A model generated the notes under the pieces. That model searched no databases, was not told the origin of the DNA, and saw only the letters and a list, made by a program, of their open reading frames with translations. From NCBI GenBank assembly GCA_902464615.1, contig CABQKA010000006.1, forward strand, positions 62,001 through 126,000: 64,000 nt of DNA. The letters run 5' to 3'. Within the stretch, counting starts at the first letter, position 1. Each line of letters starts with the position of its first letter. A program made the position numbers and the translations under genes. Below are positions 53,402 to 62,094 of this stretch, one piece after another. This stretch comes from an uncultured Prevotella sp. Its GTDB lineage: Bacteria; Bacteroidota; Bacteroidia; Bacteroidales; Bacteroidaceae.

Positions 53402-54235
53402 TTAATTTTCCTCGAAATAGTTCTCTTCCGCCTGAACGTTTGCTTTGTCCGGCATGAAAATACCAATCGAACAGCTGTACAAATCATCGTTGCCACTTGG
53501 TTCGGTTGGGAATATGGACTGTTCTTCACGATGCAAAGGCGATTGTATCTCTAACCGCTCAGTGTGTCTGTTACGTTCCAATGCAGCGTCTATCTTGGAA
53601 TAGCTGAACCGCCTGTCAATCTTGGAACCGCAGAACGAATAGCTGTTCATGGTGATAACTACACCCTGCATCTCGTCCGACTTACCCTTGTACTTGAACT
53701 GCATTTCCACGCCTTGTTTCTCCAAATTAGCGGCTAATTGCCGCCAGTTTCCGCACCTTGAAACCTCCGATTTAAGAATGGAATAAAGCCCGTACTTGGT
53801 CTTGTCCGGCTCTTTCAGGCGGTGCTGCTTCACCCGTTCCTTGCCGTTGGCAAAGTACAGGTTATATTTCTTCGTCAGTTCCTTGCAGATGCGTGCGCTG
53901 CGTATCCGCTCGTTGCTGTCGCTGTTTGTCCTGCCGCTATTGGCGATTCGGTTGAACGCTATATGCACGTGCGGATGCTCCTTGTCAAAGTGGCGCACGA
54001 TGAGAATCTGCGTGTCAGTTATCCCCATTTCCTTCAGGTATTCCAACGCCATTCCAGCCATTGCGCGGTCGGTCAGGCGGTGTTCACCTTCCTTGGAGAA
54101 AGCCAACGAAATGTGTCCGACGGGCTTAGTAACCTTTGGATTCATCTTCGATTGTGCATCGAAACTCATGGCTATCGTATTCTTGTTCTCGACAAACAGA
54201 CCGTCACAGACAAGGATTTTAGCGTCCTTTTCCAC
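53402..54235 (-). pseudogene. MOB-type relaxase lacking its N-terminus
   Basis: From VEKDAKILVCDGLFVENK the protein follows mobilization relaxases: KVTKPVGHISLAFSKEG, ILIVRHFDKEHPHVHIAFN (HxDxxHxHxHxxxN metal motif intact) and LTKKYNLYFANGKERVK. The first ~20 residues, which in homologues contain the start and conserved Lys/Ile stretch (AKI-x-KG), are missing. The frame opens at a GTG directly after stop codons at the integrase junction. The C-terminal tail is present. Relaxation activity is doubtful. Confidence 0.75.
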
Positions 54236-54244
54236 TCATCCGTC

Positions 54245-55180
54245 TTATGGGAATGGTGAGAGGATTGGGAACAGGTACGGGTTTTCCTTGCTGTGGTACT
54301 TCTTTATAAGTTCAATGGCTTGTGGCTGCAAGGGTATCTTTATTAACTTGCCGGTCTTGTGCCTTTTATAAATTAGCTTGTTCTCCATAATGTTTGCTTG
54401 TGTGAGGTTAGCAATGTCTATGAAATTAATGCCACCACAATAATAGGTGAATGCAAAGATGTCAATAGGAAATTTCATGTAGCGATTTGATGATTGGAAT
54501 TGCAGCACACGTTCTATGTCCGCTTTTGTCAAGGCTCTCTTAATGGTGTCTTGATGAAGTCTTGCTACTTTGAACTTTTTGAATGGTTAGCAATCCGGTG
54601 AAACAGCATTTTCTTCCATTGCCACATTATAAATGGCTCTCAAAGTGCGGAATCGTATGCCAATGGTATTCTCTGCCAAACGCTTCTCTCTCAAAAACAA
54701 TTCATAGCGTTTTAGCCAAGCCACATCCATTTCAGAGAAATAGAAATCAAGGCTGTGGCAGAACTCTTTAAGTGAGTTGTATAGTTGCTTGACTGATAAG
54801 GCATAGCTTTTACGACCTGACTTTATAAGAGAGGTGATGTGTTCCTGAAAGACATTCTCCACCGTCTTACGGTTGGTGTGCTTCACGCTGACTTTCTCCA
54901 CAAGCGAAGTAGAAGTGAACTCTTGATTGGTTGCTTTAAGCTCAATGATTTTAGCGGAGTATTCTTTGATTTTATCCGCTATAAGCATTTCGATGTACTC
55001 ACGATTGGGGCAATCTGCCTTTGGTTCATTCTTGGAGAAGTCCCAATGTGCAGGATTCACGGATATGCCAAGACTGACATATTTCCGTTTTCTGTCTTTT
55101 GTCACTCTCAACATTAGAGGCGATTCATTGTTACTAAGCACCTTAGACTTGTAACAAACTGCTTTTACTGTAATTCCCAC
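54245..55180 (-). pseudogene. Tyrosine integrase, nonsense-interrupted and C-terminally truncated
   Basis: First part (54587-55180): MGITVKAVCYKSKVLSNNES, the SAM-like core-binding domain with VENVFQEHITSLIKSGRKSY and EMDVAWLKRYELFLREK. A TAA at 54587-54589 follows SPDC, but the same frame goes on with PFKKFKVARLHQDTIKRALT and the start of the catalytic domain (FAFTYYCGGINFIDIANLT). It ends at YLFPILSPFP, before the catalytic HxxR and Tyr. Directly afterwards comes the relaxase remnant. It cannot catalyse excision. Confidence 0.87.
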
Positions 55181-55247
55181 GGTTTACACGCTGGTTTACA
55201 CAGATTGCGTATATTGGGGCTAAAACAAGGGGTAAAAACAACAAAAA

Positions 55248-55273
55248 AGAGAGCTACATTGCTGTAACTCTCT
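55248..55273 (-). terminator. Terminator of tRNA-Phe
   Basis: An 11-bp stem with one mismatch and a four-base loop, followed on the minus strand by T6 and further T-rich DNA. It lies ten bases past the tRNA 3' end. Confidence 0.7.
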
Positions 55274-55282
55274 GATTTTCAG

Positions 55283-55355
55283 TGGTGCCACCAGGAATCG
55301 AACCGGGGACACAAGGATTTTCAGTCCTTTGCTCTACCAACTGAGCTATGGCACC
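55283..55355 (-). tRNA. tRNA-Phe (GAA)
   Basis: Minus strand: GGTGCCATAGCTCAGTTGGT D-arm, anticodon loop with CTGAAAATC (anticodon GAA), T-arm GGTTCGATTCC, acceptor TGGCACC plus discriminator A. 73 bases, CCA not encoded. It flanks the integrase end of the island and is a likely integration target. Confidence 0.95.
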
Positions 55356-55623
55356 TCGTTTGTTAAAACCGGTGCAAAGATACGGCTAAAAATGATTCCC
55401 TCCAAGCGAAACGGGATTTTTTCTGCAAAAAAATCGTTTCCGGTAAATATGAAACACATTTTCTCCCCTTTTTCCTTGGCCCAAGGGGGAATAAAGGATT
55501 TACTGGTTGCGTCATACAGGAAGCCTTGCGGTGGTGACGGTATTCATAGAAGACGGGGGCCGGCTTCTTTTTCAACAGGCCATAGAAATAATCCGACATC
55601 GGTACGTCATTCCCTCCATAACA

Positions 55624-55660
55624 AACGCGGAGGATAAGACAGATTGCCATCCTCCGCGTT
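55624..55660 (-). terminator. Hairpin after the GH95 gene
   Basis: A 12-bp perfect stem (55624-55635 with 55649-55660), 31 bases past the GH95 stop. The rest of 55356-55690 has a weak 95-codon open frame on the minus strand without a recognisable start signal or domain. Confidence 0.55.
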
Positions 55661-55690
55661 CTCTTCCCTCTGTTTTCACATTTTCTTTCT

Positions 55691-58546
55691 CTATCTGCGC
55701 ACTGTCAGCCGATAAACGCCACCTGAACGGGTATTGAACGTAATAAGGTCGTCACCCTTGGCCACAATCTTCACCGCAGTACCATTCATGTCCGTCACGC
55801 TGGCCTGCGCGATGCCTTTATAACGCACTGCGCACGTCCGTCCTGCCCCGGATGTAATCACGGCCTCTGTCAGCCGGCCATCATGCCATGTCTGGTCCAC
55901 TGTGAAGTCCCCGACTGCTTTCAGCCCGCTGACGACGCCGTCGCGCCAAAGCGATGGCAAAGCCGGCAGTAACTGGAGGGTATCCGTATGGCTCTGCAGC
56001 AACATTTCGACGATTCCGGCGCAACTTCCGAAGTTCCCGTCGATTTGGAACGGGGCGTGCGAATCGAAAAGATTATAATAAACGCCTCCGGAGTATTGGT
56101 CGACGTTATACGATGTGGAATGTTTCAACGCCGTTTTCAAAATCCGCCGTGCGTGGTCACCGTCGAGGGCGCGGGCCCAAAGGTTGATTTTCCATCCCAT
56201 GGACCAGCCGGTCGAGGCGTCACCGCGGAGTTTAAGCGAATTGACCGCTGCGCGGAAAAGCGGACTTCCGGGATAAACCTGCCCCAACGGGTAGAGGCAC
56301 ATCAGGTGCGAAAGGTGCCGGTGGCCGTTTTCGCCGTTCTCAAAACCGCTGTATTTCCACTCTCGCAGTAATGTATCGCCTTTGACCACGCCATTCAGCG
56401 TGTCGCCCCATACGCCGGTGTAGATTTCCGTATGAAGGCCACGGTCCAGACGGTTAAACCGTTCTGTCAGCTTTTCCACAAAGTCGCGGTCCACCCCTGC
56501 GTCTGCCAATCCCAACACTTCTATGGCCTGCAAGGTGTTATGGAAAAGGTCCCACACCAGTTGCTGGCTATGTGCCGTAGCGTCCTGTTTCAGAATGGTC
56601 TGATTGTTCTGCTCGGGCGAATATTCATCGGGACAGACCCAAGTGCCGTCATTCACCACGCGGTCCTGCACCAGGCGTTCCAACCAGAATTTCGTAGCAC
56701 TCAGCATCACGGGGAAGCCCTTATCCTTCAGAAAATCGCGGTCCAACGTATAGCGGTAATGCTGCCAAATGTGCGTCGCGTACCAGGCATTGGCCACGAC
56801 ATAGTTTTCTCCCCAATTGGACTGCCCGAAGATATTGTTTTGCGTGAAGCACGTCCAGCCCACGCTTTGGCCCGACTGACGGGCATACGCCCGCCACTGC
56901 GGCTGCACCTCGGCCATATTATATAAATAGTGCAAGAATGGCAGGTGAAGTTCCGACAGATTCGCTGACTCGGCGGGCCAATAGTTCATCTGCACATTGA
57001 TATTGGAATGGATATCCGATTCCCAAGGCGGGGCGGCGGAATTATTCCAGATGCCCTGCAAGTTCGACGGCAAGTCCACACCTCGCGAAGAGGCAATCAT
57101 CAAATAACGGCCGTAGTGGAAATAGAGCTGCTCCAGCATGAAAGCCGGAGGCTGCGGGCTGTTGAAGTCCAATTCGTTGTAACGGTCTACCAGTTGATCC
57201 GTCGGCATGGTATTGGCAGCCAATGGGAAGCGCAATTCCACGCGGTTCCACAAGCGTTGGTAATCGCCCTCATGCCGGGCATAAAGTGCCGCCCAGCCTT
57301 TCGCGGCCGCGCCGTCCACACGGGCTTGCATTTTCTCGCCTAATTGCGCTGTCCCCGAGACGTAGGACAATTCCGACGGGGCGTAGTCCGTTCCGCCGGC
57401 CAATACGAGCAATACCTCGTCGGCTCCCGTCACCGTAATGCCGTCCTCGCCGGTTGACATCGTTCCGCCGGCAGGTACCACCTTCATACGGCAGTCGTAG
57501 CTCACCGTCGTCAGTTTGCCGGCAAAACGTGCCTCACCGTCCGCATAAGATGGCGAAGTGCGCCCCGCCTCATCGTCCATCGTTATACGCACACTGATCT
57601 TCCCTGGTGCGGAAGCAGACAGCCGCATGGCGACAACTTGGTCCGGATAGCTGGCAATGTATTCACGCGTATAAGTGACCGACTTGTCGGGCGACTGGTA
57701 ATGCACGGAGGCCACTCCGGTGCTCAGATCCAGCTGCCGGTAATATTCGCGCACCGCAGTTACGGCCGATGGTCCGAACACTCCGCTGATGTCCCGTATG
57801 TAAACATTGCCGAAACTTTGGTAAGCCCCGCGTCGGGCTGTCGTGCTGTCGCCCGTCCAAACCGTCTTCTCGTTAAACTGGATTTGCTCCTGGGCTATGC
57901 CGCCATAAACCATGGCGCCCAGCTGGCCGTTCCCGACAGGCAACGCATACTCCATCCAGGGATTCTTCACAGACGCCAGCGTCACGGGGCGGTCGTACCA
58001 AAGTGTGTTGATATGTTCCGGTTCATATTTCTTGACTCCGACGACGGGGAAAGGCTGTACGATTTCCTTCGGCACGACGAAACGTAACAGATTGTTGTTG
58101 TCTCCCGCAGTCCATACTCCCAGCTCTTGTCCGGCGCCGGCGCCTCCGAACTGATTCAGGAAGGAAGTGCCTCCCCACTTGGCGGTAATGCACTTCAATT
58201 CCCACGAAGAGCCGTTTTTCACGAGTTCAAAATCGGCCGCCCGCGTAGCGGTCTCTGTCGTTTGGAAGCGTTTCCCGTTAAATTCCACATAACGTCCGCT
58301 TTTCCCGATCAGTTGCATGCGCTCTGGCGAACCGGTCAGTTTCCAGAGCTGCACATCTGTCCCGGCCAGTGCTGCCGTTTTCAGATTCTGCCCGTTGCCT
58401 TCGTCTTGGAGAACAGCCTCCCCAGCCGTGAACTGTATGACGTACCATTGCTCTTCCGCCCCGTTGCTGAATTTGAGCGGCTGCGCCTGCGCGACGCACA
58501 CCAAGGAGTATAGCACTCCCAACAGATAGCATAAATGTTTCCGCAT
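55691..58546 (-). CDS. GH95 alpha-L-fucosidase/galactosidase
   Basis: A 951-residue secreted glycosidase. Signal peptide (MRKHLCYLLGVLYSLVCVAQA), a ~130-residue ricin-like lectin domain (TGSPERMQLIGKSGRYVEF), then the GH95 core: WYDRPVTLASVKNPWMEYALP-type start (given in parts), LPVGNGQLGAMVYGG, GIWNNSAAPPWESDIHSNIN with the catalytic Asn pair in NINVQMNYW, WVCPDEYSPEQ (general acid Glu) and FQIDGNFGSCAGIVEML (Asp). Family enzymes remove alpha-1,2-fucose from mucin or milk glycans. Promoter TAAATTTG (minus) at 58596-58603. Confidence 0.95.
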   Translation of the reverse strand: MRKHLCYLLGVLYSLVCVAQAQPLKFSNGAEEQWYVIQFTAGEAVLQDEGNGQNLKTAALAGTDVQLWKLTGSPERMQLIGKSGRYVEFNGKRFQTTETATRAADFELVKNGSSWELKCITAKWGGTSFLNQFGGAGAGQELGVWTAGDNNNLLRFVVPKEIVQPFPVVGVKKYEPEHINTLWYDRPVTLASVKNPWMEYALPVGNGQLGAMVYGGIAQEQIQFNEKTVWTGDSTTARRGAYQSFGNVYIRDISGVFGPSAVTAVREYYRQLDLSTGVASVHYQSPDKSVTYTREYIASYPDQVVAMRLSASAPGKISVRITMDDEAGRTSPSYADGEARFAGKLTTVSYDCRMKVVPAGGTMSTGEDGITVTGADEVLLVLAGGTDYAPSELSYVSGTAQLGEKMQARVDGAAAKGWAALYARHEGDYQRLWNRVELRFPLAANTMPTDQLVDRYNELDFNSPQPPAFMLEQLYFHYGRYLMIASSRGVDLPSNLQGIWNNSAAPPWESDIHSNINVQMNYWPAESANLSELHLPFLHYLYNMAEVQPQWRAYARQSGQSVGWTCFTQNNIFGQSNWGENYVVANAWYATHIWQHYRYTLDRDFLKDKGFPVMLSATKFWLERLVQDRVVNDGTWVCPDEYSPEQNNQTILKQDATAHSQQLVWDLFHNTLQAIEVLGLADAGVDRDFVEKLTERFNRLDRGLHTEIYTGVWGDTLNGVVKGDTLLREWKYSGFENGENGHRHLSHLMCLYPLGQVYPGSPLFRAAVNSLKLRGDASTGWSMGWKINLWARALDGDHARRILKTALKHSTSYNVDQYSGGVYYNLFDSHAPFQIDGNFGSCAGIVEMLLQSHTDTLQLLPALPSLWRDGVVSGLKAVGDFTVDQTWHDGRLTEAVITSGAGRTCAVRYKGIAQASVTDMNGTAVKIVAKGDDLITFNTRSGGVYRLTVRR

Positions 58547-58595
58547 AAACTGGATATTAGGTGGTATAAATCAATATAAAAAGATTATCACCCGC

Positions 58596-58603
58596 AAATT
58601 TAG
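58596..58603 (-). promoter_or_regulatory. -7 box of the GH95 gene
   Basis: TAAATTTG on the minus strand, 50 bases before the ATG. The remaining 58604-58854 region must hold the promoter of the plus-strand ECF operon, which I cannot place with confidence. Confidence 0.45.
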
Positions 58604-58854
58604 CAAACCAAGCCGGAATAAAATGAAAAGGGAGGCACAGATTTGTGTCCTGCAATTAAAGGATGTGCCGTTACTGAGACCTGCCGGCGGCTGCTTTTCG
58701 GACAAGCCGCAACCGCTTACCTGTCCCGGCCGACCATCCATCCGGACTAAACTTCTCACAATGAAAAATCATATCACCAATTTTACTTTCTTTTCTTTAT
58801 CCGGTCTTTTATACAGAACGTCTGTCCGTAAGACATGAAAATCGACATAAATAT

Positions 58855-59223
58855 TTGAAGATTGTGAGACCAACCGAGAAACTGAAAACAGCGATAATGG
58901 CAATATCCATTCTCCTGTCGTGCGGAACTGCGAATGCGCAACATTGGCATTGGCACTCCCGCCCCTACCGGACACTAACACTTGTTGCCCGGCCGAATGT
59001 AGCACTCCATGTCAGCAACCACTTCACTCAAAGGGAGCGTTTCAAAATGGCGATGGCCTATCTGAAGGACCATGAATATCTTACCGTGAAGAAGTTCATG
59101 AAAATGACCGGACTGTCGAAAGCGGCGGCAAAAGCGGAACTTGACGCATTTGCAGCGGACAAGGAGAAACCCATCACGGCTATTATAAAAGCGAGAAAGA
59201 AAGTATATACACTTAACAAGTAG
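58855..59223 (+). CDS. Small secreted protein at the head of the ECF operon
   Basis: Up to 122 residues. A TTG start at 58855 gives a basic n-region (KIVRPTEKLK) before the hydrophobic AIMAISILLSCGTANA signal. An ATG at 58897 is the alternative and gives a very short n-region. The mature part has His/Trp-rich QHWHWHSRPY and a C-terminal HTH-like, Lys-rich region (YLTVKKFMKMTGLSKAAAKAELDAF). No family recognised. It may bind metals. Fourteen bases before the next gene. Confidence 0.6.
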   Translation: MKIVRPTEKLKTAIMAISILLSCGTANAQHWHWHSRPYRTLTLVARPNVALHVSNHFTQRERFKMAMAYLKDHEYLTVKKFMKMTGLSKAAAKAELDAFAADKEKPITAIIKARKKVYTLNK

Positions 59224-59237
59224 AACACCGGAACATT

Positions 59238-59474
59238 ATGTTTATGAAAGGATTTACGAAATGGAGTGCATTCGCACTGACTGGATTAATGGCAATGCTG
59301 CTCAGCTCATGCGTTACACATAGATATCCACGGCCTCACCGCCATCATCCGCACCGTCATAAGGTGGTAATTGTTGCGGAACAGATTACCGACTTTGAGC
59401 AAGGCAAGGATTGTACGATCGCTGAAGAATGTTTGGCACTAACCGAACGGATATCCTATGACAGCACTGAATGA
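59238..59474 (+). CDS. Small His-rich lipoprotein
   Basis: A 78-residue protein (start at 59238, or the Met at 59244). Lipobox LLSSC at residue 25, followed by a striking HRYPRPHRHHPHRHK segment with seven His, then an acidic tail. Likely envelope-anchored and metal-binding, by composition only. It overlaps the sigma-factor gene by 17 bases, so both belong to one transcript. Confidence 0.65.
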   Translation: MFMKGFTKWSAFALTGLMAMLLSSCVTHRYPRPHRHHPHRHKVVIVAEQITDFEQGKDCTIAEECLALTERISYDSTE

Positions 59475-60000
59475 TGCGAGTATCGTTTCAACTCTGAAAG
59501 AGAATACGGAAAAGGGATTCCGTCTGTTGATGGCGAAATACAAAGAGGCTGTGTATTGGCATATCCGCCGATTAGTCGTTTCACACGATGACGCTCAAGA
59601 TGCCGCCCAAGAAACTTTTGTACGGATATTCCGTTCTTTCCGCCAATTCAAGGGCGAATGTTCGTTCTGCGCGTGGATTTACCGGGTCGCCACCAACGAA
59701 GCTCTGCGCACGCTGGAACGTAGACGGGGCGAACGGTTCTCTTTGGATGACCCGGGAACCGGAGTAAACAACCTATTGGCTGACGAATATGTGGATTACA
59801 GCGATCTGGAGGCGGTGAAATTGCAAAAGGGCATACTGTCATTGCCTACCAAACAACAATTGGCTTTCAACCTGCGCTACTACGACGAATTGGGATATGA
59901 CGAGATAGCCGCCATCACTGGCTCCACAGCAGCCAGTGTAAAAGCCAATTACCATTTGGCTAAAGAGAAAATAATAAAGTATATGAATTCCACCGATTAA
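59458..60000 (+). CDS. ECF sigma-70 factor
   Basis: A 180-residue extracytoplasmic-function sigma factor. Region 2: HDDAQDAAQETFVRIFRSFR and FKGECSFCAWIYRVATNEAL (-10 recognition); region 4: LSLPTKQQLAFNLRYYDELG and YDEIAAITGSTAASVKANYH (-35 HTH). Length normal. It is followed two bases later by a small membrane protein with an anti-sigma-like layout. It probably controls the surrounding operon in response to envelope or metal stress. Confidence 0.93.
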   Translation: MTALNDASIVSTLKENTEKGFRLLMAKYKEAVYWHIRRLVVSHDDAQDAAQETFVRIFRSFRQFKGECSFCAWIYRVATNEALRTLERRRGERFSLDDPGTGVNNLLADEYVDYSDLEAVKLQKGILSLPTKQQLAFNLRYYDELGYDEIAAITGSTAASVKANYHLAKEKIIKYMNSTD

Positions 60001-60002
60001 AT

Positions 60003-60335
60003 ATGGAGAATAACTTTGATTTCAACCGACTTGGGAAACGTATGCCTTACAGGACTCCCGAAGGTTTCCTCGACGAAATGGAAGCGAATATATGGAAAGA
60101 AGTTCAAGGCGGACGCCCCCAAACCCCGGGGGTCAAGACACGCCGCCTGCGTATTTTCACCGTATCTTTGACCGTGGCCGCAAGCATAGCCCTGCTGTTT
60201 GTTTTCAGCCCTGTTTCCCACAAAGAGCCACCAGACAGTTTCTCAAAAGTAGAGCAAGCGTTTGCCAGCCTCAGCCAAGAAGACCAGGCGTATATCCTTG
60301 ACGTTTACGAAAAGGACCTGTTTTTGCACGAATAA
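60003..60335 (+). CDS. Probable anti-sigma factor (single-span membrane protein)
   Basis: A 110-residue protein: a cytoplasmic N-terminal part (GKRMPYRTPEGFLDEMEANI), one transmembrane helix (IFTVSLTVAASIALLFVF, about 51-68), and a ~40-residue periplasmic tail (VEQAFASLSQEDQAYILDVY). No zinc-binding ZAS motif. Position directly after the ECF gene and topology support an anti-sigma role. Confidence 0.65.
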   Translation: MENNFDFNRLGKRMPYRTPEGFLDEMEANIWKEVQGGRPQTPGVKTRRLRIFTVSLTVAASIALLFVFSPVSHKEPPDSFSKVEQAFASLSQEDQAYILDVYEKDLFLHE

Positions 60336-60341
60336 AAAGGA

Positions 60342-60785
60342 ATGATAATGAAGAATACTATCAGATTATTGTTGCTGTTCCTCTCATTTTTAATGGCCTT
60401 CTGTTGTACGGTTTCAGCGCAGAGCAGCAAGCAACGCCTCAGTCGTGAGCAACTGGCGGAGGTACAGGCCAAACACATCGCGAAGGAAATGGCAATGGAC
60501 GAGGCGACAAGCCGACGTTTTATCGAGGCCTTCTGCCAGTTTCAGCGGGAAATATGGATTCTCGGCCATCGGCCGAAGCAGCCACACCGCCAGATGACCA
60601 GTGAGGAGACAGAGCAGGCATTGAAAAACCGTTTCGCCCACAGCCGGAAGATTCTGAACTTACGGCAGAAATATTATGCCATCTACAGCGAATTCCTGAC
60701 ACAGAAACAAATCCAGCGTGTCTATGAACTGGAGCGGCAGATGATGGAACGCCTTTCCAAACGAAGCAAGAAGACAAACCGATAA
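60342..60785 (+). CDS. Secreted Spy/CpxP-like periplasmic protein
   Basis: A 147-residue protein with signal peptide (MKNTIRLLLLFLSFLMAFCCTVSA). The mature part is all-helical and charged: LSREQLAEVQAKHIAKEM, ATSRRFIEAFCQFQREIW and ILNLRQKYYAIYSEFLTQKQ, with the closing QIQRVYELERQMMERL. It resembles the LTxxQ/Spy-type or CnrX-like metal sensors often encoded with ECF sigma factors in Bacteroidota. Seven bases after the anti-sigma gene. Confidence 0.75.
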   Translation: MIMKNTIRLLLLFLSFLMAFCCTVSAQSSKQRLSREQLAEVQAKHIAKEMAMDEATSRRFIEAFCQFQREIWILGHRPKQPHRQMTSEETEQALKNRFAHSRKILNLRQKYYAIYSEFLTQKQIQRVYELERQMMERLSKRSKKTNR

Positions 60786-60815
60786 AAACTATTCACTTAT
60801 TAAATTCATATCGTA

Positions 60816-60986
60816 TGTTGGGAGTGGACTTCATCGGAAGATGCCAATGGCCTGTATATCATCAAGGGCGGCAGTTGCGATTCTGACCGTGTCGATTGCC
60901 GCAGCGGGAAATCCGATGTCGTAAGGGAAGGCTCGCTGGGCCACGCAAATGTCGGTTTCCGAATAGTAAGGACTGACAGATACTAA
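60816..60986 (+). pseudogene. SUMF1/FGE-type domain remnant (C-terminal end)
   Basis: The frame reads CWEWTSSEDANGLYIIKGGS, then CRSGKSDVVREG and GHANVGFRIVRTDRY, then stop. WEWTS, KGGS and GFR are the closing signatures of formylglycine-generating-enzyme-like domains. The first ~200 residues are missing. Confidence 0.7.
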
Positions 60987-61016
60987 ACCATTTGATCGTG
61001 ATTTTGTATGCTCCTA

Positions 61017-61063
61017 AAAAACTGGAGGAAGGTCGGCATAAGCATTTTTCCTTTCTCCAGTTT
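61017..61063 (+). terminator. Hairpin after the SUMF1 remnant
   Basis: AACTGGAGGAAGG and CCTTTCTCCAGTT pair with one mismatch. The following 61064-61324 is noncoding leader DNA for the next gene, apart from an unsupported 75-codon open frame. Confidence 0.5.
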
Positions 61064-61324
61064 ATCAAATGATGCCTGCAAAGTGCTCCGTAAAGCCGGT
61101 TCCTTGGGATATTTCCAAGACGGAAAAGGGGCCGGAGAACGAGAGAACGGACCGCGCTGCCGCGAAAAAACGCAGAAAAACGTCCTCTTAATTATTTGGC
61201 AATTAGAAAATAAACACTACTTAACACTTGCTTGATGCAAGATTCTTTATTTCTTTTCATTTAATTCGTAAACAGACGAGAGAATCCGCGACATTATTAA
61301 CTCAAAAACTCAACTTAACGCAAA

Positions 61325-61999
61325 ATGAAAAAGTTCACTCAAACCGTCCGCGTCTTTGCTTCCATACTCTTGATGGGATGCGCATTCAGTTTTGCTTCAT
61401 GCAGCGACGACAATGAAAACACCCCGATGCCGCCCACGGAAGTAAACACGGACATGATGTTCGGCAACTATGACGGAAAGATGGTAGACCTCAGCATCCA
61501 ACCGACTGACGGCGACGAAACCGGCGACGGGAATGATGCTTTGGCGGGCGTCGACGTTTCGGCCACCTTCGACAACGATAGCATTTACTTTGAAGATTTT
61601 CCGGTCAGGAACATTGTGCTTTCCATTGTCAACGACGAAACCACTGCCGACCAAATCGTAGCCGCTCTGGGAACGGTCAGTTACAAGGTAGGGTATAAGC
61701 CCGCCGTGACGGCCGGCAAGGACAGCATCGCATTCGTCCTCGACCCCGAGCCTCTGACTTTTTCCGTCACGCTGCCGTCGGTTTCCGGAGAAGAGGCGCA
61801 GCCGCTGACCGTACAGGTGAAAGTGGAAACGATGAACACTGGCGGCTATTCCGTGGAAACGGGTAATGCCAAGTTCGACCTTGCCGTGTCTGAAGTGCTG
61901 CTGGGTGAGGGCGATGCGCAGGCTCCGCTGGAAGGTTTCCACGGCATCGGACTGAATTTTGATATGAACCAACACAAAACCTTCCCTCATAGTTTTTAA
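61325..61999 (+). CDS. DUF4840-type lipoprotein
   Basis: A 224-residue lipoprotein: MKKFTQTVRVFASILLMGC, with the lipobox FSFASC at residue 26 and the usual acidic SDDNENTPMPP linker. The domain (MMFGNYDGKMVDLSIQPTDG, FEDFPVRNIVLSIVNDE, YKVGYKPAVTAGKDSIAFVL) fits DUF4840, a surface-protein family of Bacteroidales with unknown function. It is monocistronic, with a terminator after it. Confidence 0.82.
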   Translation: MKKFTQTVRVFASILLMGCAFSFASCSDDNENTPMPPTEVNTDMMFGNYDGKMVDLSIQPTDGDETGDGNDALAGVDVSATFDNDSIYFEDFPVRNIVLSIVNDETTADQIVAALGTVSYKVGYKPAVTAGKDSIAFVLDPEPLTFSVTLPSVSGEEAQPLTVQVKVETMNTGGYSVETGNAKFDLAVSEVLLGEGDAQAPLEGFHGIGLNFDMNQHKTFPHSF

Positions 62000-62024
62000 T
62001 TAAACACTGAGGATATATGAAAAG

Positions 62025-62059
62025 GGATACCTTGCCTTCGTGGCGGGCATCCTTTTTTT
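62025..62059 (+). terminator. Terminator after the DUF4840 gene
   Basis: GGAT-CC-GCC pairs with GGC-GG-ATCC around TTCGT, with a run of seven T at 62053-62059. Confidence 0.7.
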
Positions 62060-62094
62060 CGTTCCCGGACTTCCGGGCTGCGGGCGGTGGACCG

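Noticed and set aside
55283..55355. tRNA-Phe 3' end as attachment site with a second copy at the island's left edge
   Set aside because: I searched 40.5-40.7 kb by eye for the tRNA 3' sequence and found no copy, so no att pair is claimed.
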